The notes: a model not told the origin generated them from the letters alone. DNA of 64,000 bases from Thauera sp. (GCA_024235615.1 JACKMB010000001.1:496001-560000); one strand, 5' to 3'. Numbered from the stretch's first letter, positions 16,712 through 28,571 are shown. A program made the numbers and translations.

Positions 16712-19228
16712 ATGAACTACTCTCGGCGAGGTTTCCTCAAGGCCCTGGCCACGATGTCGGGCAGCGCGCTGGTCGCGCCCGCCCTGCTCGCCAGCCGGTC
16801 CGCGCTGGCGGCCGGCGAGGCGGCCGCGGTCGGCGACGACATCACCACCTGGAAGATCTCCGGCTCGCACTTCGGCGCCATCCGCGCCAAGGTGGTCGGC
16901 GACCGCGTGGTCGACATCCGCCCCTTCGAGCTCGACAAGCACCCGACGGAGATGATCAAGGGTCTGCTCGGCCTGATCTACAGCCCGTCCCGCGTGCGCT
17001 ACCCGATGGTGCGCCTGGACTGGTACCGCAAGCGCCACCTCAGCGACACCAGCCAGCGCGGCGACAATCGCTTCGTGCGGGTGAGTTGGGACGAGGCGCT
17101 CGACCTGTTCTACGAAGAACTCGAGCGCATCCAGAAGGACTACGGCCCGTGGGCGCTGCACACCGGCGGCGTGGGCTGGCGCTCGGTCGGCCAGGTGCAT
17201 AGCTGCGGCAACCACATGGTGCGCGGCGTCGGCATGCACGGCCGCAGCGTCGGCACCATCGGCGACTACTCGACCGGCGCCGGGCAGATGATCCTGCCCT
17301 ACGTGCTCGGCTCGACCGAGGTGTATTCGCAAGGCACCTCCTGGGACGTGATCCTCAAGGAAAGCAAGCTCGTCGTGTTCTGGGCCAACGACCCGGTCAA
17401 GAACCTGCAGGTGGGCTGGAACACCGAGACCCACGAGTCCTACGCCTACTTTGAACAACTCAAGCAAAAGGTCGCCGACAAGTCGATCCAGGCGATCTGC
17501 ATCGACCCGGTCAAGAGCAAGACGCTCGACTACCTCGGCGGCGCCGAGCACCAGTACATCCACCCGATGACCGATGTGCCGCTGATGCTCGCCATCGCGC
17601 ACACGCTGGTGAAGGAAGGCCTGCACGACCAGAAGTTCCTCGACACCTACACGCTGGGCTTCGACCGCTTCCTGCCCTACCTGCAGGGCAAGACCGAGGA
17701 CATGGTCGAGAAGACGCCCGAATGGGCCGAGCAGATCTGCGGCGTGCCCGCCGAGCGCATCCGCGAGCTCGCCCGCCTGATGGCCAGGCATCGCACCCAG
17801 CTCATCTTCGGCTGGGCGGTGCAGCGCCAGCAGCACGGCGAGCAGCCCTACTGGATGGGCGCGGTGCTCGCCGCCATGCTCGGCCAGATCGGCCTGCCCG
17901 GCGGCGGCATCAGCTACGCGCACCACTACAGCTCGGTGGGCGTATCCTCGTCGGGCGCGGCCATGCCCGGCGCCTTCCCGCTCAACCTCGACCCCGGCCG
18001 CAAGCCCAGGCACGACAACACCGACTTCAAGGGCTACAGCGCGGTGGTGCCGATCGCGCGCGTCATCGACGCCCTGCTCGAGCCGGGCAAGGAGATCGAC
18101 TTCAACGGCGGCAAGGTCAAGCTGCCGCCCTACAAGATGGCGATCTTCAGCGGCTGCAACCAGTGGCACCGCCAGCCCCAGCGCAACCGCATGAAGGAAG
18201 CCTGGCGCAAGCTCGAGACCGTGGTCGCCATCGACTACAACTGGACCGCGACCTGCCGCTTCGCCGACATCGTGCTGCCGGCGTGCACCCCCTTCGAGCG
18301 CAACGACCTCGACGGCTACGGCTCGTACAGCAACCGCGGCATCATCGCGATGCAAAAGCTCATCGACCCGCTCTTCCACTCGCGCCCCGACTTCGAGATC
18401 TTCCGCGGCCTCACCCGGCGCTTCAACCGCGACGCCGAATACACCCGCGGCATGGACGAGATGCAGTGGGTCGAGAAGATCTACGAGGACTGCCGCAAGG
18501 AGAACGGCCTCAAGGACATCGCCATGCCGCCGTTCGCCGAGTTCTGGCAGAAGGGCTACGTGATGTTCCCCGAGGGCAAGCCCTGGGTGCGCCACGCCGA
18601 CTTCCGCGACGACGCCGAGGTCAACGCGCTTGGCACGCCGTCCGGCTTCATCGAGATCTTCAGCCGCAAGATCGAGCGCTACGGCTACGCCGACTGCAAG
18701 GGCCACCCGGTGTGGATGGAGAAGACCGAGCGCTCGCACGGCGGCCCCGGCTCCGACCGCTTCCCGCTGTGGCTGCAGTCGGTGCACCCGGACAAGCGCC
18801 TGCACTCGCAGCTGTGCGAATCCGAGCCGCTGCGCGAGACCTACGCCATCGCCGGGCGCGAGCCGGTCTTCATCGGCCCCGAGGACGCCGCCGCGCGCGG
18901 CATCCAGCACGGTGACCTGGTGCGCGTCTTCAACGACCGCGGCCAGTTGCTGGCCGGCGCGCACGTTTCGGACAACTTCCCGCGCGGCGTGGTGCGCATC
19001 CAGGAAGGCGCCTGGTACGGACCGACCGGGCCGGAGATCGGCGCGCTCGACACCTACGGCGACCCCAACACGCTGACGCTGGACATCGGCACCTCCAGCC
19101 TCGCGCAGGCCACCAGCGCCAACACCTGCCTGGTGCAGATCGAAAAATTCGTCGGCACCGCGCCGGCGGTGACGTCCTTCGGCGGCCCGATCGAGGTCGA
19201 TCCGGAAGGGCGGGAGGTGAAGGCGTGA
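16712..19228 (+). CDS. torA: Periplasmic TMAO / S-oxide reductase, molybdopterin enzyme
   Basis: 838 residues. A Tat signal SRRGFLK (4-10) and hydrophobic segment end near ALA-A at about 33. The DMSO-reductase-family Mo-bisPGD domains follow, with the molybdenum-ligand serine in GDYSTGAG (Ser187). There is no N-terminal [4Fe-4S] cysteine cluster, which is characteristic of TorA, DorA and BisC. It reduces trimethylamine N-oxide or related S-/N-oxides with electrons from TorC. AGGAG lies 9 bp before the ATG. The real substrate may be DMSO or another oxide. Confidence 0.92.
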   Translation: MNYSRRGFLKALATMSGSALVAPALLASRSALAAGEAAAVGDDITTWKISGSHFGAIRAKVVGDRVVDIRPFELDKHPTEMIKGLLGLIYSPSRVRYPMVRLDWYRKRHLSDTSQRGDNRFVRVSWDEALDLFYEELERIQKDYGPWALHTGGVGWRSVGQVHSCGNHMVRGVGMHGRSVGTIGDYSTGAGQMILPYVLGSTEVYSQGTSWDVILKESKLVVFWANDPVKNLQVGWNTETHESYAYFEQLKQKVADKSIQAICIDPVKSKTLDYLGGAEHQYIHPMTDVPLMLAIAHTLVKEGLHDQKFLDTYTLGFDRFLPYLQGKTEDMVEKTPEWAEQICGVPAERIRELARLMARHRTQLIFGWAVQRQQHGEQPYWMGAVLAAMLGQIGLPGGGISYAHHYSSVGVSSSGAAMPGAFPLNLDPGRKPRHDNTDFKGYSAVVPIARVIDALLEPGKEIDFNGGKVKLPPYKMAIFSGCNQWHRQPQRNRMKEAWRKLETVVAIDYNWTATCRFADIVLPACTPFERNDLDGYGSYSNRGIIAMQKLIDPLFHSRPDFEIFRGLTRRFNRDAEYTRGMDEMQWVEKIYEDCRKENGLKDIAMPPFAEFWQKGYVMFPEGKPWVRHADFRDDAEVNALGTPSGFIEIFSRKIERYGYADCKGHPVWMEKTERSHGGPGSDRFPLWLQSVHPDKRLHSQLCESEPLRETYAIAGREPVFIGPEDAAARGIQHGDLVRVFNDRGQLLAGAHVSDNFPRGVVRIQEGAWYGPTGPEIGALDTYGDPNTLTLDIGTSSLAQATSANTCLVQIEKFVGTAPAVTSFGGPIEVDPEGREVKA

Positions 19229-20028
19229 TGAGCACCGATACGGACGACAGGCAAGGTGCGGCGGCCGAAGCCGCCCCCCGCGCGAGCGCCGAGACGCAAT
19301 CCGCGGCCGCGCCCGGGGCGGCTCGGGACGTCGGCAGCTCAGCCGACTCCGTGCCCCTCTCTCACGAGGAGTGGCAGTTTGCGGGCACGCAGCGCGCCGG
19401 GCTGTACGGCTGGTTCTCCAGGCTGTATGCGGAAGAGGTGTCCGAGCCGCTGTATCGCAGCCACTTCGCCGACGGGGGCTTCGCCCCCTTCGCGGGGCTG
19501 GCCGAGCTCAGCCTCGAGGCCGAGGTGCAACGCCTCGACGCGGCCATCGCCACCCTGCGCGCCGAGCAGCTGCCGCGCCTGGAGCTGGCCGCCGACTTCG
19601 CCCAGCTCTTCCTGCTCGACGGCAAGACCAGCGCCCTGCCCTACGCCTCGGCCTACGCAGGCACCGACAGCGCCTCGCCGCTCTTCGGCGCGGCCGAGGC
19701 ACGCATGCGCGACTTCCTCGCCGCAAGCGGGTTGAGCATCCAGGCCGACTTCCGCGAACCCGCCGACCACCTCGCCGTGCCACTGGCGTTGATGGCGGAG
19801 CTGGCCGGGGCGGCGTCGAGCGCAGAGGACATCCCCACCGCCGCCGCGGCCCAGGCGGACTTCCTGCGCACCGCCGTGCTCGACTGGCTGCCACGTTTCG
19901 TCGAGCGCTGCCAGCAGGCGCGCCCACGCTTCGACGTCTATCCGGCGCTGGCGGCCCTGCTGCTTGGGTTCGTGCGCGCGGACGTGGCGTTTCTGGAGGA
20001 TGTGGGCGGGAGTGCGGCAGTCTCCTGA
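19228..20028 (+). CDS. torD: TorD chaperone for TorA
   Basis: 266 residues. The TorD/DmsD helical domain starts near residue 47 (RAGLYGWFSRLY) and holds the family motif EPADHLAVPLALM. An Ala-rich N-terminal extension of about 45 residues is longer than in E. coli TorD (199 aa). TorD protects and loads apo-TorA before Tat export. The start overlaps the torA stop (TGATG). The last 259 bp (19777-20035) recur at about 95 percent identity downstream of a TA module (20823-21081), so the 3' end has been duplicated or replaced. Confidence 0.9.
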   Translation: MSTDTDDRQGAAAEAAPRASAETQSAAAPGAARDVGSSADSVPLSHEEWQFAGTQRAGLYGWFSRLYAEEVSEPLYRSHFADGGFAPFAGLAELSLEAEVQRLDAAIATLRAEQLPRLELAADFAQLFLLDGKTSALPYASAYAGTDSASPLFGAAEARMRDFLAASGLSIQADFREPADHLAVPLALMAELAGAASSAEDIPTAAAAQADFLRTAVLDWLPRFVERCQQARPRFDVYPALAALLLGFVRADVAFLEDVGGSAAVS

Positions 20029-20056
20029 ATCGCGCCACCCCAGGCAGGGGCAGCGA

Positions 20057-20494
20057 TCACGCCGCCCGCTGCCGCCTGCGCGATTCCCACCCGAGGCAGG
20101 CCAACCCGACCACCTTCGGAATCGGCCGGCTTCCGGTGCGGTAGTGCGCGATCATGCGCCTGGTCATGCCGAGCGATTCGGCTGCGCTCGCAAGCGACAG
20201 GCCATTGCGCTGCATCCAGTCGTTGAACTCGCTGGCCGTCGGCAGGCCGGCCTGCCGGCGGGACAGTTCGTACAGCCGGTCGGCGCCCAGACCCAGCCCG
20301 TCCGGCCAATCCAGCCCGTGCCCCCACTCGTCACGCGTCATGCGTGCGAAGAAGTCCGGGGTGCGCAGCGCATCGAAGGGCGGCTGGGCGAGATCGGACA
20401 GGTCGACCGGCAAGGTTTCGCCCGTGCTCCAGCCGATCTCGAGCTTCAGATCGCCCGTCACACGGGCTGTTTCGATGCGGGGGGGCGTCTTCAT
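20057..20494 (-). CDS. DUF2442-HTH antitoxin-like protein
   Basis: A 145-residue protein. The N-terminal half (about 8-80) has the DUF2442 beta fold (LKLEIGWSTGETLPVDLSDL). The C-terminal half is an HTH (SEFNDWMQRNGLSLASAAES, then LGMTRRMIAHYRTGSRPIP). It overlaps the upstream DUF4160 gene by ATGA. DUF2442 proteins regularly pair with DUF4160 proteins in a putative TA module, this one being the antitoxin and repressor. The module is flanked by the two copies of the torD 3' end. Confidence 0.65.
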   Translation of the reverse strand: MKTPPRIETARVTGDLKLEIGWSTGETLPVDLSDLAQPPFDALRTPDFFARMTRDEWGHGLDWPDGLGLGADRLYELSRRQAGLPTASEFNDWMQRNGLSLASAAESLGMTRRMIAHYRTGSRPIPKVVGLACLGWESRRRQRAA

Positions 20495-20724
20495 GGATTG
20501 AGCCTCCGGTATTCGTCCAGGTACTTCGCCTTGTTTGCGCGGATGTCCGCCAGCGCGGCGACCAGCCGCTTCAGTGGCTGCACCCCGCCCACCAACACTT
20601 CGCCCGTCTCGATCGCAACCGACACACGGCTTCCATCGCGAAAGATCACATGAACGTGAGGAACCCCATGCTCCATGCCGTTGATGCGGATCCGCCAGTC
20701 GCCCACGATGTCGTAGTTGGTCAT
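20491..20724 (-). CDS. DUF4160 protein, putative toxin
   Basis: A 77-residue protein with the DUF4160 signature: a strand with polar residues (DWRIRIN), then HGVPHVHVIFRDG and VLVGGVQPL. This group is often paired with DUF2442 and is predicted to be the toxin. The start ATG 20724 was preferred over the TTG further upstream because that TTG forms part of the promoter. The ATG would be about 7 nt after the -10, leaving almost no leader. Function is inferred from gene pairing. Confidence 0.6.
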   Translation of the reverse strand: MTNYDIVGDWRIRINGMEHGVPHVHVIFRDGSRVSVAIETGEVLVGGVQPLKRLVAALADIRANKAKYLDEYRRLNP

Positions 20725-20728
20725 CGCC

Positions 20729-20757
20729 AGAATAGTGAAATGGTTACACTTAATCAA
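20729..20757 (-). promoter_or_regulatory. Promoter of the DUF4160/DUF2442 module
   Basis: On the minus strand, TTGATT (20757-20752) and TATTCT (20734-20729) are separated by exactly 17 bp. The -10 ends 4 bp before the ATG at 20724, so the transcript would start at or next to the start codon (leaderless). Confidence 0.55.
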
Positions 20758-20800
20758 GAGCCGATCAAATTGCCATCAGCATATCTCATGGCGAAAAAAG

Positions 20801-20817
20801 TCGGGGACGTACCCCGA
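20801..20817. repeat. Small inverted repeat at the edge of the torD duplication
   Basis: TCGGGG (20801-20806) and CCCCGA (20812-20817) flank the 5-bp spacer acgta, 5 bp before the second torD tail copy begins. Short GC-rich palindromes of this style flank some Y1-type transposase elements. None is encoded here. Confidence 0.4.
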
Positions 20818-20822
20818 TTACG

Positions 20823-21074
20823 GTGCTACTGGCGTTGATGGCGAAGCTGGCCGGGGCGGCGTCGAGCGCAGAGGACATCCCCATCGCAGCCGCGACCCAG
20901 GCGGACTTCCTGCGCACCGCCTTGCTCAACTGGCTGCCACGTTTCGTCGAGTGCTGCCAGCAGGCCCGCCCGCGCTTCGACGTCTATCCGGCGCTGGCGG
21001 CCCTGCTGCTGGGGTTCGTGCGCGCGGACGTCGCGTTTCTGGAGGATGTGGGCGGGAGTGCGGCAGTCTCCTGA
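20823..21074 (+). pseudogene. Duplicate of the torD 3' end (truncated torD)
   Basis: The 259 bp 20823-21081 repeat 19777-20035 with about 13 differences. The reading frame stays open to the matching TGA (21072-21074), giving the last 82 residues of TorD (from LALMAKLAG to GSAAVS). It has no upstream start or ribosome site, so it is a fragment. The DUF2442/DUF4160 module lies between the two copies. This layout suggests an element that entered torD and carried its own replacement 3' end. Confidence 0.85.
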
Positions 21075-21136
21075 ATCGCGCACCCGGCCTCCTCAGGCCC
21101 GACAGTGCGAGCGCGCATCCCGCTGGACGCTCGCAC

Positions 21137-21457
21137 TCATGCCATGAAGACGGTCGTGCGCACTTCGACCCCGAGCGCCCGCTTGATGGCGGCGAAGATC
21201 GCCGAGATGTTGCTCATCGTCGGGTTGCCGGATGCCGACAACATCCGGTGCAGGCTTTTCGCGGGCTTGTGGATCTCCTCGGCGAGGGACTCGAAGCCGA
21301 CGGTCGCGTTCACGAGATCGCGCAGGACGAGCTTTGCGGTGTCGGGCTCGCCGTTGATGAACAGGGTGATCGCCTCATCGAGAAGCGCTTGCGCAAACGC
21401 AGGATCACGCTGCACCCGAGTTGCGACCGTCTGCTTGAAGTCACGGGTCAGTGCCAT
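21137..21457 (-). CDS. HigA/HI1420-type addiction-module antitoxin
   Basis: A 106-residue protein from ATG 21457 with AAAGGAG upstream. The C-terminal region (about 55-95, FESLAEEIHKPAKSLHRMLS, then NPTMSNISAIFAAIKRAL) is an XRE-like HTH as in HI1420/HigA antitoxins. It follows a RelE/ParE-type toxin frame by 2 bp (toxin first, antitoxin second). Because that toxin has no usable start codon, the antitoxin may now be an orphan. It is intact in length. Confidence 0.75.
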   Translation of the reverse strand: MALTRDFKQTVATRVQRDPAFAQALLDEAITLFINGEPDTAKLVLRDLVNATVGFESLAEEIHKPAKSLHRMLSASGNPTMSNISAIFAAIKRALGVEVRTTVFMA

Positions 21458-21459
21458 GG

Positions 21460-21792
21460 TCAGGCTCCTTTCTTCATCCGGGCCTTGCGCCGCTTGAAGT
21501 CTTCCCACAAGGCCACCGCTTCATCGATATCGCGCTGCTGGCGCTTCTTGCTTCCGCCGCCGAGCAGCACGATGAACTCGAGCCCATCCTTCGCCAGGTA
21601 GATGCGATATCCGGGGCCCCAATCGATCCTGTACTCTCCAATGCCGCGAAACCACTCCACGTTGGAGAGGTTGACCCGCTCCATCCGTGCCGCTGCAACC
21701 GCAAGCTTCGCGGCCGCAACGGCATCGAGCGTCGAGAACCAGTCGGCGTAGGGGCTGCTGCCATCCGGGAGAACAAGCTCTCTGAGGCGAAA
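21460..21792 (-). pseudogene. RelE/ParE-type toxin with lost start codon
   Basis: The frame encodes a RelE/HigB-like toxin: RELVLPDG, YADWFSTLD, the core GEYRIDWGPGYRIYLAKDG, then FIVLLGGGSKKRQQRDID and a basic tail. The N-terminal residues normally begin MI followed by this text. Here the codons before CTC-AGA-GAG are GGT-GCG-TTT-CGC, and no ATG, GTG or TTG occurs in frame between the stop at 21814-21816 and the internal ATG at 21684. Starting at 21684 would remove about a third of the toxin. The frame is therefore probably silent. A REP cluster begins about 45 bp upstream. Confidence 0.65.
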
Positions 21793-21807
21793 CGCACCAC
21801 AACGTGA

Positions 21808-23790
<1,983 letters not shown>

Positions 23791-23794
23791 AGCC

Positions 23795-23872
23795 ACAATC
23801 GCGCCTTGCGGCGCTCCTGCAGAAGCCGCCGCGCCTCCGGGTTCCTGTAGGAGCGGCGCTAGCCGCGAACAG
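23795..23872. repeat. REP-like repeat cluster C
   Basis: A minus copy near 23798 (aatcgcgccttgcggcgctc) and a plus copy near 23846 (tgtaggagcggcgctagccg-cgaac), directly after the pgm stop. The second has stem GCGGC/GCCGC with loop gcta, a compensatory variant of the main consensus. Confidence 0.75.
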
Positions 23873-23928
23873 GGCGGGGCCTCCAGCGACGCGGATGACG
23901 AAGTCCGCAGCTGCTCCCACGCCTGCGC

Positions 23929-23972
23929 AGGCCCCCGATCGGGGGCAACGCAAGTCGCGATCGGGGGCCTGA
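23929..23972. repeat. 13-bp perfect inverted repeat
   Basis: CAGGCCCCCGATC (23929-23941) and GATCGGGGGCCTG (23960-23972) are exact inverted copies around an 18-nt loop. There is no T-run, so it is not a standard intrinsic terminator. It lies between pgm and the gene at 24050. Confidence 0.75.
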
Positions 23973-24014
23973 TCCGGCATCCGCGCCGTCGCATCCCTTG
24001 TTTCGCACAAAAAG

Positions 24015-24030
24015 CTGTATAAAATTACAT
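24015..24030. promoter_or_regulatory. LexA-box-like sequence
   Basis: CTGTATAAAATTACAT matches the pattern CTGT-N8-ACAG except for the last base and lies 20 bp before the ATG at 24050. The same stretch includes a TATAAA that could serve as the -10, so a bound repressor would block it. One-mismatch sites are often weak, so this is a hypothesis. Confidence 0.4.
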
Positions 24031-24049
24031 CCATTGAGCGAGACTGAAG

Positions 24050-24898
24050 ATGACGCACGACCAGATCCCCCTGTTCGCGGCAGCCGGAGGCCCGCCACCC
24101 GCGGCGGAACTCCGGGCGAAACCGCCCCGGCGACGATCCGCCGCAAGCATGGCCTTGCCCGACGCCGAACTTCCCGCAGCGCTGTCGCTGCCCCTGGCCG
24201 TCCCGGCTCCCGCCTCCGTGGCGGCAGGGCCCGGCGCAGCGGCTGCACCCTCGCATCCGGCCAGCCCCTGCCCTGCCGTCGCTGCCACGGTAAGCGGCGG
24301 CGCGCACGAGGGCGCCAGCAGTGCAAGCATGCCCATGAATCCCGACGCCTCCGACATGACCCTCGACGACCACGATCCGACCAGCCCTTCCCAAGCCGAC
24401 CAACCCGCCGCGCTGCGCAGCGACCGCCTCTGGCAGCTCGACGGCTGGACCGCGCGCGTGATCAAGAACGAGGATGACGACGGCTGGGCGGTCGAGATGC
24501 TGCAGGACGGCGAGGCCGAGCCCGCGCTGGTGGGCCCATGGACCATGGGGCGCGACAAGAAGAACCCCAAGCCTTTCGACCAGGCCGCCTTCAACACCCT
24601 GGTGAAGACCGCCAGCGAGGTCCTGCAGCGCCACCGCCAGCAGGCGCACGCGATGCTGCACAAGCGCCTCACGGTGTTCGCGCTCGACGCACAGTGGGAC
24701 GTCCGCCTCGACATCACCCCCGACGAGTACGAGCCCTACGCCACGCTGAGCGCCTTCGACGAGCTCGGCGAAGAGGTCGCGCAGGTGCGCGTGCCGCCCG
24801 ACTTCCGCCTCGGCGTAGCGAGCGCGACCGCGTGGATCAGCGGCGGCTTCGCGCGTCCGGCGCAGGCCTCGCGCGGCTTCGAGGGCTGGAGCGAATGA
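24050..24898 (+). CDS. Uncharacterised protein with N-terminal QxxLF clamp-type motif
   Basis: 282 residues. Residues 5-9 read QIPLF, which fits the beta-sliding-clamp binding pentapeptide (Q-x-x-L-F). A low-complexity Ala/Pro linker (about 12-110) leads to a compact C-terminal domain (about 124-282) with RLWQLDGWTARVIKNEDDDG, HKRLTVFALDAQWDVRLDI and FRLGVASATAWISGGF. I do not recognise that domain. A LexA-like box lies just upstream. Together these hint at a role in DNA replication or repair, but no function can be assigned. Confidence 0.7.
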   Translation: MTHDQIPLFAAAGGPPPAAELRAKPPRRRSAASMALPDAELPAALSLPLAVPAPASVAAGPGAAAAPSHPASPCPAVAATVSGGAHEGASSASMPMNPDASDMTLDDHDPTSPSQADQPAALRSDRLWQLDGWTARVIKNEDDDGWAVEMLQDGEAEPALVGPWTMGRDKKNPKPFDQAAFNTLVKTASEVLQRHRQQAHAMLHKRLTVFALDAQWDVRLDITPDEYEPYATLSAFDELGEEVAQVRVPPDFRLGVASATAWISGGFARPAQASRGFEGWSE

Positions 24899-24928
24899 TC
24901 TGGCCGGCCCCGGCCGCAGCCGCGCGCG

Positions 24929-25300
24929 TCACCGCGCCCGGCTGGCCCGGCGACGCCACACCCAGGCGTACACCGCCAGGTTGATGAGCACGACGAAGCC
25001 GGCGAGCACCAGCTGCAGCTCGCGGGTGAGCTCGCCGGGATAGATCAGGGGAACAAGGTAGTGCTCGATGAAGCCGCCCGGGTAGCCGGACTGGCCGGCC
25101 AGCACGCGCAGGCGGTTCTCGAGCGGAGTGAGCGGACACAAGCCACCGCTCGCTTCGATCCACGCGGCCCAGGCGACCGCGGGTAGATGCAGCCAGGGGG
25201 CAAGGCGCCAGCGCAGCGCGAGCAGCCCGCCCAGCACGGCGAAGGCGATGAAGCCCAGGTGAAGCAGCAGCACCGCGTCGGCGGCGAGGCGGTAGCCCAT
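24929..25300 (-). CDS. DUF2784 membrane protein
   Basis: About 123 residues with three or four hydrophobic helices. The DUF2784 pattern is present: LLHLGFIAFAVLGG, a conserved GGLCPLTPLEN with a buried cysteine, GGFIEHYLVPLIYP and a basic C-terminus. ATG 25300 was chosen because upstream residues of the longer frame are arginine-rich and non-conserved. The function of the family is unknown. It is convergent with the gene at 24050 and separated by 30 bp. Confidence 0.8.
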   Translation of the reverse strand: MGYRLAADAVLLLHLGFIAFAVLGGLLALRWRLAPWLHLPAVAWAAWIEASGGLCPLTPLENRLRVLAGQSGYPGGFIEHYLVPLIYPGELTRELQLVLAGFVVLINLAVYAWVWRRRASRAR

Positions 25301-25487
25301 GGCGCGGAGCGCTCCTGGCCGGCGGGATGGAACGGTCCCCCGGGGGTGCGCCGAGGGATACGCGACAGAGATACGCGAAAGGGACGCGCGGAAGCGGACG
25401 CGAACGATTCCGCAAATACGGCGCAGAGGGATGGCCCGCAAGGACGGCGCGCGCGGGGTCGCCCCTCTGCGCGCCGGCGTGCATCGC

Positions 25488-26555
<1,068 letters not shown>

Positions 26556-26696
26556 GATCGTTCCTTCGAGCTCGCAGGCTGCCGGGCCTCGCCGCATGCC
26601 CGGTGGAACCGAGCTTGAGGCCGCAACGCCAAGTGGCTACATTTACGTGTTCTGCGGGCGGCTCTCGCCCGCGCCAAGCCCGCGATTTTACTTTAA

Positions 26697-27803
26697 ATGA
26701 AGCCTCCCCGCGTCGATCGCCTGCAAACCGTCGCCTGGACCGCGACCGGCGCGGCCCTGATCGCCCTGCTCTGGCTGCTCGGCCCCATCCTCACCCCCTT
26801 CGTGGTGGGCGCGGTGTTCGCCTACATCTGCGATCCGGCGGTCAACTGGATGGTCGCGCGCCGCGTGCCGCGGCCGCTCGCGGTGCTGCTGGTGATCTGC
26901 GCGCTCGGCCTGCTGCTGATCGCGCTCGCGCTGATCCTCGTGCCGATGGTGTATCGCGAGGGCGTGCTGCTGGTGCGCCGCCTGCCCGAGCTGGTGCAGA
27001 TGTTCAACCTCAACATCGCGCCATTGCTCGACGCCCGCCTGGGGGTGGACGTCCGCCTCAACGCCGAGCAGTTCCAGCAGCTCATCGCCGACAACTGGAC
27101 GAGCGCACAGGAGCTGGTGCCGGTGGTGCTCGCCCATCTCAAGAGCGGCGGTATGGCGGTGCTGGGCTTCGCCGCCAACGTCCTGCTCATCCCGCTGGTG
27201 ATGTTCTACCTGCTGCAGGAGTGGCCGCGCATCCTCGACGAGCTCGAGCGCATCGTGCCGCGGCCCTGGGTGGCCACCACCACCCGCATCCTCGCCGAGA
27301 TCGACTCGGTGATGTCCGAGTTCCTGCGCGGCCAGCTCTCGGTGATGCTGCTGCTGGCGGCGTTCTACAGCGCCGGGCTGTGGCTGGCCGGGCTCAACTT
27401 CTGGCTGCCGGTGGGCGTGCTCACCGGCCTGCTGGTGTTCATCCCCTATGTCGGCTTCGGCGGCGGGCTGATCCTCGCCATCGTCGCCGCCCTGCTGCAG
27501 GCGCAGGGCTGGCCGCCGCTGATCGGCGTGGCGATCGTGTATGCGCTCGGTCAGTTGGTCGAGAGCTTCCTGCTCACGCCCTATCTGGTGGGCGAGCGCA
27601 TCGGCCTGCACCCGCTCGCGGTGATCTTCGCGCTGATGGCCTTCGGCCAGCTCTTCGGCTTCGTCGGCGTGCTGGTCGCGCTGCCGGTGGGCGCCGCGCT
27701 GCTGGTGGGCCTGCGCGAGGTGCGCCAGGCCTGGCTTGCCAGCCCGGTGTATCTCGGCACGCAGCCGCGACCGGTGATCGCACGCGAGCTCGAGCGCCCA
27801 TGA
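26697..27803 (+). CDS. perM: PerM/AI-2E-family transporter
   Basis: 368 residues with about seven to eight transmembrane helices in the AI-2E transporter (UPF0118) pattern: a two-helix N-terminal hairpin, a long periplasmic-like region (about 90-150), then FIPYVGFGGGLILAI and GERIGLHPLAVIFALMAFG. The stop overlaps the next start (ATGA), so it is coupled with hda, the usual betaproteobacterial order purM/perM/hda. Members export autoinducer-2, ions or unknown solutes. No substrate can be predicted. Confidence 0.85.
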   Translation: MKPPRVDRLQTVAWTATGAALIALLWLLGPILTPFVVGAVFAYICDPAVNWMVARRVPRPLAVLLVICALGLLLIALALILVPMVYREGVLLVRRLPELVQMFNLNIAPLLDARLGVDVRLNAEQFQQLIADNWTSAQELVPVVLAHLKSGGMAVLGFAANVLLIPLVMFYLLQEWPRILDELERIVPRPWVATTTRILAEIDSVMSEFLRGQLSVMLLLAAFYSAGLWLAGLNFWLPVGVLTGLLVFIPYVGFGGGLILAIVAALLQAQGWPPLIGVAIVYALGQLVESFLLTPYLVGERIGLHPLAVIFALMAFGQLFGFVGVLVALPVGAALLVGLREVRQAWLASPVYLGTQPRPVIARELERP

Positions 27804-28492
27804 AGCAGCTCGTCCTCGACATCCGCCCCGACGCCCCGCCCACGCTCGAGAACTTCGTCGCCGGCGCCAACGCCGAGCTGGTGGCCACCGTGTCGCTGCT
27901 GACCTCGCCCGCCATGGCGGCGCAGCTGCCCGCGCGCCACATCTACCTGTGGGGCGCGCCCGGCAGCGGACGCAGCCACCTGCTGCGTGCCGCGGTCGAC
28001 GCCGCACGCACTGCCGGCCGGCCGGCCCACCTCCTCGCCGCCGCGACCGTCGAGGACGACCTGCCCGAAACGCCGGACGCGCTGCTCGCGATCGACGACG
28101 TCGACCAGCTCGGCGCCGCCGCGCAGATCGCGCTCTTCAACGCCTTCAACCGCGCCCGCGGCAACGGCCAGTCGCTGCTGCTGTGCGGCCCCGCCGCCCC
28201 GCTCGGCCTGGCGCTGCGCGAGGACCTGCGCACCCGCATCGGGCAGAGCCTGATCTACCAGGTGCAGCCCCTCGACGACGCCGCGCGCGCCGAGATCCTC
28301 GCCACCCTGGCGGCGCGGCGCGGCCTGCGCCTGGCCGACGAGGTGGTGGACTTCCTGCTCCGCCACGGCCGCCGCGAGCTCTCCAGCCTGCGCGAGGTGC
28401 TCGACGCGCTCGACCGCGCCTCGCTCGAGCACAAGCGCCCGATCACCCTGCCGCTGCTGCGCGACATGATCCAGCAGGGGCTGGAAATCTGA
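27800..28492 (+). CDS. hda: DnaA regulatory inactivator Hda
   Basis: 230 residues, a single DnaA-like AAA+ domain without the DnaA DNA-binding domain. The N-terminal QLVLDI (3-8) is the beta-clamp binding hexapeptide. A P-loop GAPGSGRSH lies at 52-60 and an acidic Walker B-like LLAIDDVDQ follows. Hda with DNA-loaded clamp stimulates DnaA-ATP hydrolysis and prevents over-initiation of replication. It is translated from an ATG overlapping the perM stop. Confidence 0.9.
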   Translation: MKQLVLDIRPDAPPTLENFVAGANAELVATVSLLTSPAMAAQLPARHIYLWGAPGSGRSHLLRAAVDAARTAGRPAHLLAAATVEDDLPETPDALLAIDDVDQLGAAAQIALFNAFNRARGNGQSLLLCGPAAPLGLALREDLRTRIGQSLIYQVQPLDDAARAEILATLAARRGLRLADEVVDFLLRHGRRELSSLREVLDALDRASLEHKRPITLPLLRDMIQQGLEI

Positions 28493-28571
28493 ACCCGCGA
28501 AGGCGGCGCCCGACACGCGCACCGCCTCCTTCGAATCCTCACCCACCCGAACCATCTTGCGGAGCCCGATC

